Shown in pieces: positions 1 to 8,904 of a DNA stretch of 64,000 nt (position 1 is the stretch's first letter; each line of letters begins with the position of its first letter). The stretch comes from Amycolatopsis acidiphila (GTDB lineage Bacteria; Actinomycetota; Actinomycetes; Mycobacteriales; Pseudonocardiaceae). Location of the stretch: contig NZ_CP090063.1 in NCBI RefSeq assembly GCF_021391495.1, positions 4,030,001 through 4,094,000 of the forward strand. Direction: 5' to 3'. The position numbers and the translations under genes were made by a program. The notes under the pieces were generated by a model, which ran no database searches, had not been told where the DNA came from, and saw only the letters and a program-made list of their open reading frames with translations.

Positions 1-313
1 AGGCCGTCGCGTCGGCGAAGGTGAACACGAGCGCGGAGGCGGCGGACAGCGCCAGCCCGGCCTGCAGCATCGGCCGCCGTCCGAGCTGGTCCGACCACCG
101 CCCGAAGAGCAGCAAGGCGGCGACCACGCCGACCGCGTAGGTCGCGAAGACGACGGTGGTCATCAGCTCGCCGAAACCGAAGACCCGCTGGTACTCGGGA
201 TAGAGCGGGGTCGGCAGGGTCGTGCCGAGCATGGCCGTCGCGAAGGCCACCACAAGCAGCGCGACGCCCGTCCACCCTCGCGCCCGGCTGCGGGCCGCGC
301 TCGTCGCCACCAT
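1..313 (-). CDS. MFS transporter, N-terminal part (runs off the window)
   Basis: The reverse strand reads as the first ~104 residues of a major facilitator protein from ATG at 313 (a GTG one codon upstream is also possible). Visible are a first membrane helix (GVALLVVAFATAMLGTTLPT), the conserved P-T-P-L-Y-P-E-Y stretch after it, a second helix, and the loop 2-3 signature R-W-S-D-Q-L-G-R-R typical of MFS proteins. The rest of the gene lies to the left of the window, so substrate and family cannot be set. It points the same way as the sigma-factor gene upstream but is separated by 47 bases. Confidence 0.8.
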   Translation of the reverse strand, partial: MVATSAARSRARGWTGVALLVVAFATAMLGTTLPTPLYPEYQRVFGFGELMTTVVFATYAVGVVAALLLFGRWSDQLGRRPMLQAGLALSAASALVFTFADATA

Positions 314-360
314 CACCGAAAACCCTGACGGCTGTGGGGGCCCGGCGCAACTCGGGCTGC

Positions 361-1350
361 TCAGGCCGCCACGGGTGGCAGGCCGAACAGCTCCACCAGG
401 CCGGGGTCGCCGAACAACGTGATGCGCGCGATCTGCGACGCGGTCGTGGTGAGCACCGCGACGCCGAACGCCCGGTACACGCCTCGCGCGTCACGAAGGT
501 AGGCCGCGGCGGCCTGCTGGCCGTTCGCGCGGACCGCGACCATCCGCCAGTCCCCCGGCGAGCCGATCGCCTGCGCGGCGATGAACGGCAGGCAGGTCGC
601 GCGGCCGGCGAACCAGGTCCGCGCCGGGGTCATCTCGAGCGTCGCGTCCTCGCGCAGGAGCCGTTCGAGGGCGTGCGGGTCCGAGTTCTCGAACGCCGCC
701 ACGTACTTCTCGAGCACGGCCCGCGCCGCCGGCTCGCTCGGTTCCGCGATCCGCGCCCCGGCCGGCTCCAGCTCGGCCAGCCGCCCGCGCGCCCGCTGCA
801 GCAGGCTCTTCACCGCGGCGGTCGAGAGCCCGAGCGCGGCGGCGACCTCGGCGGCGGGCCAGGCGAGCACGTCCCGCAGGATCAGCACCGCGCGCTGGCG
901 GGCCGGCAGGTGCTGCAGGCACGCGATCAGCGCCAGGCGCAGCCCCTCCCTGGCCGCGACGATCGCGGCCGGGTCGGCGGACTCGGGCGAGACGAGCGCG
1001 TCGGGCATCGGCTCCAGCCAGGCGACGCCGGGGCCGCCCGGCTCGACCGGGGCGCCGGGGTCGTCGGCGGGGCCGCCGAGCCCGGAGGGCAGCACCCGCC
1101 GCGCCCGGTGCCCGAGCGCGCTCAGGCAGGCGTTCGTCGCGATCTGGTACAGCCACGTCCGCAGCGACGAGCGGCCCTCGAAGCGGGCGTAGGACCGCCA
1201 GGCCCGCAGGTAGGTCTCCTGCACGAGGTCTTCGGCGTCGTGCACCGAGCCCAGCATCCGGTAGCAGTGCGCGAGCAGCTCCCGCCGGTACGGCTCGGTG
1301 CGCCGGGTGAACTCGGCGTCGTCCAGCTCCTCGGTGGTCGTCCGTGTCAT
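361..1350 (-). CDS. ECF-type RNA polymerase sigma factor with SnoaL-like C-terminal domain
   Basis: A 329-residue sigma-70 family factor. Region 2 lies near residues 15-85 (HCYRMLGSVHDAEDLVQETYLRAW, then RTWLYQIATNACL), and region 4 near 140-195 (LPARQRAVLILRDVLAWPAAEVAAALG). The last ~125 residues form a SnoaL/NTF2-like domain (AAFENSDPHALERLLREDATLEM, GDWRMVAVRANGQ). This matches the group of long ECF factors (SigG/TIGR02960-like) whose C-terminal domain is thought to tune activity in place of a classical anti-sigma factor. ATG at 1350 is chosen because GGGGA lies just upstream. The frame stays open further upstream, but that part is antisense to the amidohydrolase gene frame. No anti-sigma gene is adjacent. 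Confidence 0.85.
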   Translation of the reverse strand: MTRTTTEELDDAEFTRRTEPYRRELLAHCYRMLGSVHDAEDLVQETYLRAWRSYARFEGRSSLRTWLYQIATNACLSALGHRARRVLPSGLGGPADDPGAPVEPGGPGVAWLEPMPDALVSPESADPAAIVAAREGLRLALIACLQHLPARQRAVLILRDVLAWPAAEVAAALGLSTAAVKSLLQRARGRLAELEPAGARIAEPSEPAARAVLEKYVAAFENSDPHALERLLREDATLEMTPARTWFAGRATCLPFIAAQAIGSPGDWRMVAVRANGQQAAAAYLRDARGVYRAFGVAVLTTTASQIARITLFGDPGLVELFGLPPVAA

Positions 1351-1447
1351 CTCGTCCCCTCGAACCGGCCTGTCCTTCCTCCGGTACAGACCGGCGGTGC
1401 GGGGAAAAGGAATCGGTGCGGGACTCAGCCGTGCTGGATCTTCCCGA

Positions 1448-2461
1448 TCAGGCCGGGCACGGGGGCGCCTCCCGGCCCAGATACCGGAAGGTGTTGTGCC
1501 AGAGGATGTCCGCCAGGTCCTCCTCGGGCAGCCCCAGCGTCCGCAGGGTGCGCCCGGCGGGCTCCTCGCGGGGCATGGCCGGGAAGTCGGAGCCGACCAG
1601 GAGCCGGTCGGCGCCCAGCAGGTCGACGAGGTAGCGCAGGGCACGCGCGTCGAACACCGCTGAGTCGTAGTAGAACCGGCGCGCGTACTCCAGCGGCGAC
1701 GGGCCGCCGTCGTGGGCGATGGCCCGCTCCGGCACCGGGGCCTCCTCGTTCCAGGTGCCGGCCCAGAAGTACTGCGCCCGCGGCACCATGAGGCCGAACC
1801 CGCCCGCCGCGTGGCTGAACGAGATCCGCAGGCCGGGGCACTTCGCGGCGGTCCCGCCCGTGATCATCGACGCCGCCGCCATCGCGCCTTCGAGGCCCAC
1901 CACGTAGGTTCCCATCGCGGACGCGGGCAGCCGGTCGGTCGCGCTGGGCATCGCGTGCACGAAGACCGCCATGCCGAGACGCTCGGCCTCGGCGAAGAAC
2001 GGCAGGAACCGCTCGTCGCCGATCGAGGCCCCGAGGACGTTCGACGCGACCTCCACGCCGGCCAGGCCGGACTCCCGCATCGCCGCCAGCTCCGCCGCCG
2101 CGACGTCGGGATCCCGCAGCGGCACCATGCCCAGGCCCGCGAACCGGGCGGGGTCCGTCGCGCACAGGGTGGCGGTGAACTCGTTGACGTGCCGGGCCAG
2201 CGACAGCCCGTCCGCCACGGGCAGGTCGTAGCGCAACAGCGGTGGCATCGGGCTCAGCACCTCGAAGTCCACGCCGGACGCCGCCATCTCCTCCACCCGC
2301 CGCTCGGCGTCGAAGAACGCGTCGCGGGCGCGGAACCGCATCGCCCCGAACAACAGCAGGCGCGCGGTGTCGCCGTCGATGGCCTCCATCCGCGGGAAGC
2401 AGTCGGGGGCGTCGGCGGGATAGTCGCGGGGCAGCAGATGGGCGTGGGCGTCGGCGAGCAC
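1448..2461 (-). CDS. Amidohydrolase-family metal-dependent hydrolase/decarboxylase
   Basis: A 337-residue amidohydrolase-2 family protein. The N-terminal metal site D-A-H-A-H-L is at residues 4-9. The body is a TIM barrel, with FVHAMPS near the middle (second histidine site), a histidine in ISFSHAAGG, and the C-terminal VGSDFP aspartate motif. Family members include aminocarboxymuconate-semialdehyde decarboxylase and gamma-resorcylate-type decarboxylases, so ring-cleavage or aromatic-acid chemistry is plausible. GTG at 2461 follows AGGAGG by six bases. It is the last gene of the leftward five-gene operon starting at 7331, 14 bases after the MDR dehydrogenase. The exact substrate is not deducible. 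Confidence 0.85.
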   Translation of the reverse strand: MLADAHAHLLPRDYPADAPDCFPRMEAIDGDTARLLLFGAMRFRARDAFFDAERRVEEMAASGVDFEVLSPMPPLLRYDLPVADGLSLARHVNEFTATLCATDPARFAGLGMVPLRDPDVAAAELAAMRESGLAGVEVASNVLGASIGDERFLPFFAEAERLGMAVFVHAMPSATDRLPASAMGTYVVGLEGAMAAASMITGGTAAKCPGLRISFSHAAGGFGLMVPRAQYFWAGTWNEEAPVPERAIAHDGGPSPLEYARRFYYDSAVFDARALRYLVDLLGADRLLVGSDFPAMPREEPAGRTLRTLGLPEEDLADILWHNTFRYLGREAPPCPA

Positions 2462-2475
2462 GGCGGGCCTCCTCG

Positions 2476-3573
2476 TCAGAAGTTCGGGTGGACGGACACG
2501 TGCACCGCCTGTTCGCCGGGGATCTCGCCGGCGAGGGTCTCGATCGCCTTGACGGTGTCGTCGAGGCCGAACGTGTGGGTGTGCAGCTTCTCCAGCGGGA
2601 ACCGGCCGGACTCGATGATCGCGATCGCCTGCTCGTTGGCCGTCGCGTCGACCCCGAAGGCGCCGAAGACCTGCAGCGCCCGGTTGATGATCAGGTCGGT
2701 GCGCAGCGGGATCTCCTTGCCGCCCTTGAGACCCGCGAGCACGACCCGGCCGCCGTGCCGGGCGGACAGCAGGGCGTCGGTCACCGGGGCGGCCGCCATC
2801 GGGGTCAGCTCCAGTACGACGTCCGCCATCGCGCCGCCGGTGATCTCCTGGACGCGCTCGACGGTGTTCTCCGAGTCGGCGAAGACCGTGTGGTCGGCGC
2901 CGAACTCGCGCGCCAGGTCGAGTTTGTGCCGGTCGGACTCCAGCCCGGTGATGATGATCGTGCCGGCGCCGGCCGCGCGGGCGGCGATCACCGAGGCGAT
3001 GCCCCGCTGCCCGGAGCCGAGCACGAGCACGGTGTCACCGAGCCGTACCCCGCCGAGCTGCGCCGCCCAGCGCACGCCCGCGCCGAGCGGGTTGAACATC
3101 GCGGCGACCTCGACCGGGACGGCCAGGTCGATCCGGTGCAGCACGCTGCCCGGCGAGATGTAGAGGTACTCGGCCAGGCCGCCCCAGAGCGCCGGTTCGA
3201 CGTCGATCGGCGTCACCCCGTGCCCGTACTTGCGGTTGGGGCAGGACTGGTACCGGCCGGTGAGGCAGTGCTGGCAGGACCGGCACGGCACGATGACCTC
3301 CAGCGCCACCCGGTCGCCGGGCCGCACGCCCCAGCGCTCGGCCGCGCGCTCGCCGAGCTCCTCGATGACGCCGAGCGGCTCGTGGCCGGGGATGAACGGG
3401 CCGCGCTCCCGGTATCCCATGTGTCCCCTGAAGGTCTCGACGTCGCTACCGCAGATGCCGTTGGCCTCCACGCGCAGCAGCCCGTCGTCGGGTCCGATCC
3501 TCGGTCGCGGGAACTCGCGGATCTCGATGCTGCGCGGTCCGGTTTGGACAGCGGCGCGCACGGTGTCTGCCAT
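2476..3573 (-). CDS. Zinc-binding alcohol dehydrogenase, MDR family
   Basis: A 365-residue medium-chain dehydrogenase. The catalytic zinc region NGICGSDVETFRG and the GHEPLGVIEE motif are present. The structural zinc loop C-R-S-C-Q-H-C-x7-C (residues ~95-110) is complete. The Rossmann motif VLGSGQRGIASVIAARAAGA is near 185. A final R-x-D-L-I-I-N-R segment is typical of threonine/sorbitol-dehydrogenase-like members. The protein should oxidise or reduce an alcohol with NAD(P). ATG follows GGAGG closely. It sits between the ligase-like gene upstream and the amidohydrolase downstream in one leftward operon. The natural substrate is unknown. Confidence 0.85.
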   Translation of the reverse strand: MADTVRAAVQTGPRSIEIREFPRPRIGPDDGLLRVEANGICGSDVETFRGHMGYRERGPFIPGHEPLGVIEELGERAAERWGVRPGDRVALEVIVPCRSCQHCLTGRYQSCPNRKYGHGVTPIDVEPALWGGLAEYLYISPGSVLHRIDLAVPVEVAAMFNPLGAGVRWAAQLGGVRLGDTVLVLGSGQRGIASVIAARAAGAGTIIITGLESDRHKLDLAREFGADHTVFADSENTVERVQEITGGAMADVVLELTPMAAAPVTDALLSARHGGRVVLAGLKGGKEIPLRTDLIINRALQVFGAFGVDATANEQAIAIIESGRFPLEKLHTHTFGLDDTVKAIETLAGEIPGEQAVHVSVHPNF

Positions 3574-3591
3574 GGCGTTCCTCCAGTGGGG

Positions 3592-4881
3592 TCAGCCGGC
3601 GAGCCGGACCAGCCGGGACTTCATCTCGGATCGTTCGAGCGAGCCGGGCGGGACGAGGGTGACCTCGGCCCGTACCGACAGCCGGGCGCGGATGAGGGCT
3701 TCCAGCTCCTGGCGCAGCTGGGCCCGGTCGCCGGGCGCCTCACCCCATTCGGCCTCGACGCGCAGTGGCGGCTCGACGCGGGGGCCGGTGCCGGGCACGA
3801 CGATCTGCACGGCACCGGTGGTGCGCGGATGCCGGGTCTGCACCAGGTCCCGCACCGCCGAGGGGAACACGTTCACGCCGAGCACGATGAGCATGTCGTC
3901 GGTGCGCCCCACGCAGCGGATCAGCGGCGCCCCGTCGGCGGCGGCGCCGGTGACCACGACCCGGTCCCGGGTGCGGAAACGCACCAGCGGGCAGCATTCG
4001 CGGTCCACGGAGGTGTAGACCAGCTCGCCGGAGACGCCCGGCTCCGCCGGCACGGGCTCCCCGCTGTCCGGGTCGATCAGCTCCACCACCACGTGCCGGC
4101 CGCCGGTGAACCGCATCCCGCCGCTGCCCGGCGCCTCGCCGAACAGCACCGGTGCCATGTCGGCGTTGCCGAGGCCCTCGGTGACCGGCGCCCCCCATTC
4201 GCGTTCCACGTACTGGCGGAACGCCGGCTCTCCCCCGCCGGGCTCACCGCCGACGAACACCTTGCGGATGCCGAACTCGCGCGGGTCGCGGCCCAGCCCG
4301 CGCAGGTACTCCGCGAGGTAGCGCACGTAGGACGGCGTCGAGTGCAACGCGGTGACGCCGAGGGTTTCCATGGCCAGCAAGGCCTTCTCCGACGCACCGG
4401 TGCCGATCGGGACCAGCGTCGAACCGATGCTCTCCAGCGCGTCGCGGATCGGCAGCCCGCCGACGAACAGGGTGAGGCCGGCGCCGTGGAGCACGACGTC
4501 CTCCCGGGTGGCGCCCATCGTGCGGAAGGCGCTCGCGACCATCTCCGTCCACGCCGCCGCGTCGCGCCGCGTCACCCCGACCCAGCTCGGTCTGCCGGTG
4601 GTGCCGGTGGAGGCGTGCACCCGGACGACCTCGGTCAGCCCGACCCCGGCGTGCCGGCCCAGCGGCGGCGCGGCCGCCTGCGACTCGCGCAGCATCTGCT
4701 TGGTGCTGAAGGGGAACTTCGCGAGGTCGTCGAGTGTCCCCAGTGCCGCCGGGGTGACCCCGTGCTCGGTGAACAGGTCCTGGTAGAAGGGGGAACGGGC
4801 GGGCAGCTCGGCGAGCTGCCCGCGCAGTGTCGCGGCGACGGCCTCTCGGTCCGCGGGTGCGACGAAGCCGGGTGTGACCAC
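3592..4881 (-). CDS. Phenylacetate-CoA ligase-like adenylate-forming enzyme
   Basis: A 429-residue member of the PaaK branch of the AMP-binding superfamily. Seen are the PaaK-type N-terminus (SPFYQDLFTEHGV...LDDLAKFPFSTKQMLRE), the phosphate-binding loop HASTGTTGRPSWVG (residues ~93-106), the adenine-side GGEPGGGE, and the C-terminal hinge R-C-V-G-R-T-D-D-M-L-I-V-L-G-V-N-V-F-P, which precedes the mobile lid domain. The family activates aryl acids as CoA thioesters using ATP. The GTG start is preceded by AAAGG. Its operon partners (aldehyde dehydrogenase, alcohol dehydrogenase, amidohydrolase) suggest activation of an acid made by the aldehyde dehydrogenase. The acid is not identified. Confidence 0.85.
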   Translation of the reverse strand: MVTPGFVAPADREAVAATLRGQLAELPARSPFYQDLFTEHGVTPAALGTLDDLAKFPFSTKQMLRESQAAAPPLGRHAGVGLTEVVRVHASTGTTGRPSWVGVTRRDAAAWTEMVASAFRTMGATREDVVLHGAGLTLFVGGLPIRDALESIGSTLVPIGTGASEKALLAMETLGVTALHSTPSYVRYLAEYLRGLGRDPREFGIRKVFVGGEPGGGEPAFRQYVEREWGAPVTEGLGNADMAPVLFGEAPGSGGMRFTGGRHVVVELIDPDSGEPVPAEPGVSGELVYTSVDRECCPLVRFRTRDRVVVTGAAADGAPLIRCVGRTDDMLIVLGVNVFPSAVRDLVQTRHPRTTGAVQIVVPGTGPRVEPPLRVEAEWGEAPGDRAQLRQELEALIRARLSVRAEVTLVPPGSLERSEMKSRLVRLAG

Positions 4882-4906
4882 GGGCAGACCTTTCCGGGCG
4901 GCGTGC

Positions 4907-5872
4907 TCAGCCCCGTTGCCCCGCGGCGACCGGGGCCACCGCGACGTGCGGCAGCACCTCGGCGCCGAGCAGCGCGATGTGTTCGAGATCGTGGATGTCG
5001 TAGATGTGCAGGTACACCGTGTCGGCCCCGGCTTCGCGCAGCCCGGCGATCCGCTCGGTCACCTGCGCCGGCGACCCGATCGAGGCGTTGGCCCGCATGA
5101 GGTCCGAGCCCATCACCGCGCCGCGGCGCTCGACCTCGGCGGGCGTGCGCCCGCAGGCGACCGGCAGCACGGCCGAACGGCGCGCGTCGTCGGGGTCGCG
5201 GCCGATCGCCTCGCAGGCACGGGCGAACACGGCGAACCGCTCGCGCAGGTCCCCGCCCAGCGCGCCGTTGAACTCGTCCGCGAACCGCGCGGCGATCGCC
5301 GGGGTGCGCTTGGGCCCGGAGCCGCCGATGATGACCGGCGGGTGCGGGTGCTGCGCCGGGCGTGGCGGCGTGGCGTTGGCGTCGACGCGGTAGTGCTTGC
5401 CGTGAAAGGAGAACTCCTCGCCCTCGCCCAGGCGCCACAGCCCGGTGATGATCTCCAGCTGCTCCTCGAAGCGGTCGAACCGCTCGCGGGTCGGCGGGAA
5501 CGGGATGCCGAACGCGTCGTGCTCGCGCTCGTACCAGCCGGTGCCGAGGCCGAGCTCGACCCGGCCGCCGCTCATCTCGTCGGCCGACGCGACGATCGTG
5601 GCCAGCAGGCCGGGGGCGCGGAAGGTCGCGGCGCCGACCAGCGCGCCCAGGCGTACCCGGGTGGTGTCCCTGGCGAGGCCGCCGAGAGTGGTCCAGCAGT
5701 CGGTGGGCCGGTAGCCGCGATCCCGCGGGTCCACGCCGAGCAGGTGGTCCGACCGGAAGAACGCGTCGAACCCCGCGTCCTCGGTCGCCCGGGCCAGCGC
5801 GAGGATGTCGTCGTAGCGGGCACCGTGGCGGGGCTCCATCAGCACCCGCAGCCGGAACTCAGTTCGTGCCAC
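4907..5872 (-). CDS. LLM-class (luciferase-like) flavin/F420-dependent oxidoreductase
   Basis: A 321-residue TIM-barrel protein of the bacterial luciferase superfamily. Motifs are GFDAFFRSDHLLG near residue 35, RVRLGALVGAATFR, the GRVELGLGTGWYEREHDAFG segment that typifies actinobacterial members (TIGR03560-like), and PVIIGGSGPKRTPAIAARFADEFN. Members use FMNH2 or F420H2; the sequence alone does not settle which, although actinomycetes make F420. The GTG start at 5872 overlaps the end of the aldehyde dehydrogenase gene by 14 bases, so the two are translationally coupled. Confidence 0.85.
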   Translation of the reverse strand: MARTEFRLRVLMEPRHGARYDDILALARATEDAGFDAFFRSDHLLGVDPRDRGYRPTDCWTTLGGLARDTTRVRLGALVGAATFRAPGLLATIVASADEMSGGRVELGLGTGWYEREHDAFGIPFPPTRERFDRFEEQLEIITGLWRLGEGEEFSFHGKHYRVDANATPPRPAQHPHPPVIIGGSGPKRTPAIAARFADEFNGALGGDLRERFAVFARACEAIGRDPDDARRSAVLPVACGRTPAEVERRGAVMGSDLMRANASIGSPAQVTERIAGLREAGADTVYLHIYDIHDLEHIALLGAEVLPHVAVAPVAAGQRG

Positions 5873-7331
5873 GCAGCGACACCGCCTTCACCTGGGTGTA
5901 GTTCAGCACCGCGTCCGCGCCCATCGTGCGGCCGAACCCGCTGCGCTTGTAGCCGCCGAACGGCGCGCCGATCAGCCCGGCGCCGAGTGCGGCGTTCACC
6001 GCGACCTGGCCGGCCTGCAGGCCCTTGGCCATCCGGACGGCGCGCCCGACGTCGCGGGTCCACACCGACGAGACGAGCCCGTAGTCGGTGCCGTTGGCGA
6101 CCGCCAGCGCCTCCTCCTCGCCGTCGACGGGGATCACCGACAGCACCGGGCCGAAGATCTCCTCCTGCGCTATCCGCATTCCCGGGTCGACGCGGTCGAA
6201 CAGGGTTGCCTCGACGAAGAACCCGCGGGTGAACTGCTCCCCGTCCGGGACCCCGCCGCCGACGACCAGCTCAGCGCCCTCCTCGCGGCCGAGGCGCATG
6301 TAGTCGAGCACGCGGTCGTGCTGCTTGGCGTTGATCAGCGGGCCCATCTGGACCTGCTCGTGCCACGGGCCCACCCGGACCTGGGCGAGCCGGTCGGCCA
6401 GCCGCCGCACGACCTCGCCGTGCACCGCGCGGTCGACGACGACCCGGGAGCCCGCAGCGCAGATCTGGCCGGTGTTGAGCGTGATGCCGCTCGCGATCGC
6501 GGGGACCGCCGCGTCGAGGTCGGCATCGGCGAAGATCACCTGCGGCGACTTGCCGCCGAGCTCGAGGTGCAGCGGGGTCAGGTTCTTCGCGCAGGCCGCC
6601 ATGACGAGCGAGCCTGTCTCGGGCGAGCCGGTGAAGCTCATCCGCCGGATGCCGCGGTGGGCCGGGATCGCGGCCCCGGCCTCGGTGCCGTAGCCGGTGA
6701 CGACGTTGACCACACCCGGCGGGATGCCCGCCGCGAGGGCGAGCTTCGCGAGCGCGAGCGGGGTCAGCGGGGCGTCCTCGGCCGGTTTGATGACGATCGT
6801 GTTGCCGGCGGCGATCGCGGCGCCGACATCGCTGACGAACATCGGTCCGGGCGCGTTCCAGGGGATCACGCTGCCGACCACGCCGTAGGGCTCGCGCAGG
6901 GTCAGCCCGAGCACGTCCGGCGCGCTCGCGGGCAGGCTCAGCCCGTGGACCTTGTCCGCCTGGCCCGCGATGAAGGTCAGGATCCGCGCCATCGGCGGCG
7001 GTCCCCAGCTCGGGCGGCCCACCTCCTGCGACTCGAGGCGGTCCAGTTCGCTCTCGTGCTCGGCGACCAGCTGCGCCCAGCGCAGGACGAGCGCCCCGCG
7101 CGCGGCCGGGCTGGTGTCCCGCCAGGCCGGGAAGGCGGCACTCGCGGCGTCGACGGCCGCGTCGACGTCGGCGCCGCCGCCGCGGGGCACCCGCGCCAGG
7201 ACCTTCCGCGTCGCCGGGTTGATCACCTCGATGGTCTCCCCGCTCTTCGCCGGCACCCATTCGCCGCCGATGAGCTGGACGTCGTCGAGGAGGAGCGTGC
7301 CGGTCTCCGGACCGGGCAGGACGGTCGTCAT
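5859..7331 (-). CDS. NAD(P)-dependent aldehyde dehydrogenase
   Basis: A full-length (490-residue) aldehyde dehydrogenase. The active-site glutamate motif LELGGKSP and the catalytic cysteine in NTGQICAAGSRV are intact. The cofactor segments IPWNAPGPMF and IKPAEDAPLTPL are present, and the C-terminal APFGGYKRSGFGRTMG tail is normal. It oxidises an aldehyde to the acid. It is the first gene of a leftward operon. ATG at 7331 follows GGGAGC. The 232-base space to the divergent transporter at 7564 should hold both promoters. Confidence 0.9.
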   Translation of the reverse strand: MTTVLPGPETGTLLLDDVQLIGGEWVPAKSGETIEVINPATRKVLARVPRGGGADVDAAVDAASAAFPAWRDTSPAARGALVLRWAQLVAEHESELDRLESQEVGRPSWGPPPMARILTFIAGQADKVHGLSLPASAPDVLGLTLREPYGVVGSVIPWNAPGPMFVSDVGAAIAAGNTIVIKPAEDAPLTPLALAKLALAAGIPPGVVNVVTGYGTEAGAAIPAHRGIRRMSFTGSPETGSLVMAACAKNLTPLHLELGGKSPQVIFADADLDAAVPAIASGITLNTGQICAAGSRVVVDRAVHGEVVRRLADRLAQVRVGPWHEQVQMGPLINAKQHDRVLDYMRLGREEGAELVVGGGVPDGEQFTRGFFVEATLFDRVDPGMRIAQEEIFGPVLSVIPVDGEEEALAVANGTDYGLVSSVWTRDVGRAVRMAKGLQAGQVAVNAALGAGLIGAPFGGYKRSGFGRTMGADAVLNYTQVKAVSLRGTN

Positions 7332-7563
7332 GTGCTGCTCCCTCGGTGTTCGGCCCTGATGAGCGCGATGGAACAGGACTATGCCGGGGTGCGCGTCACG
7401 GGCGCGACACGCCTTTCACGACGCGGAAAACCGGCGCCGCAGGTGTGCGCGCGCGTCGGCGAGACATCCGTCGCGGCCCTCGTGCGGCCGACGACCGACG
7501 ACGGCGGGTGCGGGGACTTCCTAACGTCATGGGGTACTTCCCCCGCGCCTGAAAGGCGGTCGT
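7332..7563. promoter_or_regulatory. Divergent intergenic promoter region of the catabolic island
   Basis: No gene is seen here. The space separates the leftward aldehyde-dehydrogenase operon from the rightward transporter/UGSC operon, so both promoters are inferred to lie in it. AAAGGCGG just upstream of 7564 serves as ribosome site for the transporter. I could not assign convincing -35/-10 pairs or an operator. Confidence 0.4.
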
Positions 7564-8895
7564 ATGACCGGCTCCCCGCCCAGCAGGGCCTCGCTCCTGC
7601 TCGCCAGCTGCGTCGGAACCTCGATCGAGTGGTACGACTACTACATCTTCGGCAGCGCCTCGGCGCTGGTGTTCGGCTCGCTGTTCTACCCGTCGTTCTC
7701 GCCCGTGGCCAGCACGCTCGCCGCGTTCGGCACGTTCGCGGTCGGGTTCATCGCCCGCCCGCTCGGCGGCGCGGTGATCGGGCACTTCGGCGACCGGATC
7801 GGGCGCAAGGCGATGCTGGTGCTGACCCTGATGATGGCGGGGATCTCCACGTTCCTGATCGGGCTGCTGCCCGGCTACGCCACGATCGGGGTCGCCGCAC
7901 CCGTGCTCCTGGTGCTGCTGCGGCTGTTGCAGGGCTTCGGCGTCGGCGGCGAATGGGGTGGCGCGGTGCTGATGGCCACCGAGCACGCCGGGCCGCGCCG
8001 GCGCGCGGTGTTCGGCAGCTTCGCGCAGTTCGGCGTGCCGATCGGGGTGCTCACCTCGAACCTGGTTTTCCTGCTCGCGTCCCAGCTGCCCGCGGCGAGC
8101 TTCCGGTCGTGGGGGTGGCGCATCCCGTTCCTGCTCAGCATCGTGCTGCTCGTCGTCGGCATGCTGGTGCGCCGGAAGCTCGACGAGAGCCCGGACTTCC
8201 GGCGCGTCAAGGAAACCAACCGGGTCAGCAAGCTGCCCTTCGGCACGCTGGTGCGCGAGCAGCCCGGCACGCTCCTGCTGGCGAGCGTCGCGGCGATCGC
8301 GCCGCCCGCCGTGGGCTACACGGTGATGGTCTACATGCTCAACTACGGCACCGCGGTCGCCGGGTTCACCCGGAACACCCTGCTCACGCTGCTCCTGCTC
8401 TCGGCGGTGCTGTGGATCGTGATGATCTACTTCGCGGCGCGGTGGGCGGACCGGTGGGGCAGCAAGCGGGTGTACGCGATCGGCGCGCTGACCGCGGTGG
8501 CCTGGGCGTTCCCGCTGTTCGCCCTGGTCAACACCCGCGGTTTCGGCGCCGCGCTGGTGGCGTTCTTCGTCGCCGCGGTCGTACAGGCGATCATGGCGGG
8601 CGCGCAGGGCGCGCTGTTCACCGAGCTGTTCCACACCCGCCTGCGGTTCAGCGGCGCGTCGATCGCCTACCAGCTGGGCGGCCTCGTCGGTGGCGCGGTG
8701 ACGCCGCTGGTCGCGACGGCGTTGTTCGGCGCCTACCACTCGTCCACGCCCATCGCGCTCTACCTGGCCCTGGTCTGCGCGCTCAGCCTGGTGGCGGTGG
8801 TGCTGCTGCGGGTACCGGCTTCCCTTCCGGCGCATGAAAAGGCCGTGGCGGACGAGGACGCGGCGCCCCTAGCGTCGGGACGGGAACCGAACTAG
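7564..8895 (+). CDS. MHS-family MFS transporter (shikimate/alpha-ketoglutarate type)
   Basis: A 443-residue, 12-helix metabolite:H+ symporter. The first helix carries the MHS hallmark GTSIEWYDYYIFG. Loop 2-3 has GHFGDRIGRKAML, helix 4-5 has LQGFGVGGEWGGAVLMATEHA, and ELFHTRLRFSGASIAYQLGG is near residue 355, all typical of this family. Substrates in the family are carboxylates and related small molecules. It heads a rightward operon with the two UGSC-associated genes, only nine bases before the next start, and is probably the importer for a substrate handled by the divergent operon (inference). Confidence 0.88.
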   Translation: MTGSPPSRASLLLASCVGTSIEWYDYYIFGSASALVFGSLFYPSFSPVASTLAAFGTFAVGFIARPLGGAVIGHFGDRIGRKAMLVLTLMMAGISTFLIGLLPGYATIGVAAPVLLVLLRLLQGFGVGGEWGGAVLMATEHAGPRRRAVFGSFAQFGVPIGVLTSNLVFLLASQLPAASFRSWGWRIPFLLSIVLLVVGMLVRRKLDESPDFRRVKETNRVSKLPFGTLVREQPGTLLLASVAAIAPPAVGYTVMVYMLNYGTAVAGFTRNTLLTLLLLSAVLWIVMIYFAARWADRWGSKRVYAIGALTAVAWAFPLFALVNTRGFGAALVAFFVAAVVQAIMAGAQGALFTELFHTRLRFSGASIAYQLGGLVGGAVTPLVATALFGAYHSSTPIALYLALVCALSLVAVVLLRVPASLPAHEKAVADEDAAPLASGREPN

Positions 8896-8904
8896 GGAGT
8901 GCCG

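Noticed and set aside
2242..5100. A very long rightward open frame across the ligase, dehydrogenase and oxidoreductase genes
   Set aside because: In GC-rich DNA the antisense frames stay open by chance. The product is Arg/Gly/Ala-rich without domains, while the leftward frames give three complete enzymes.
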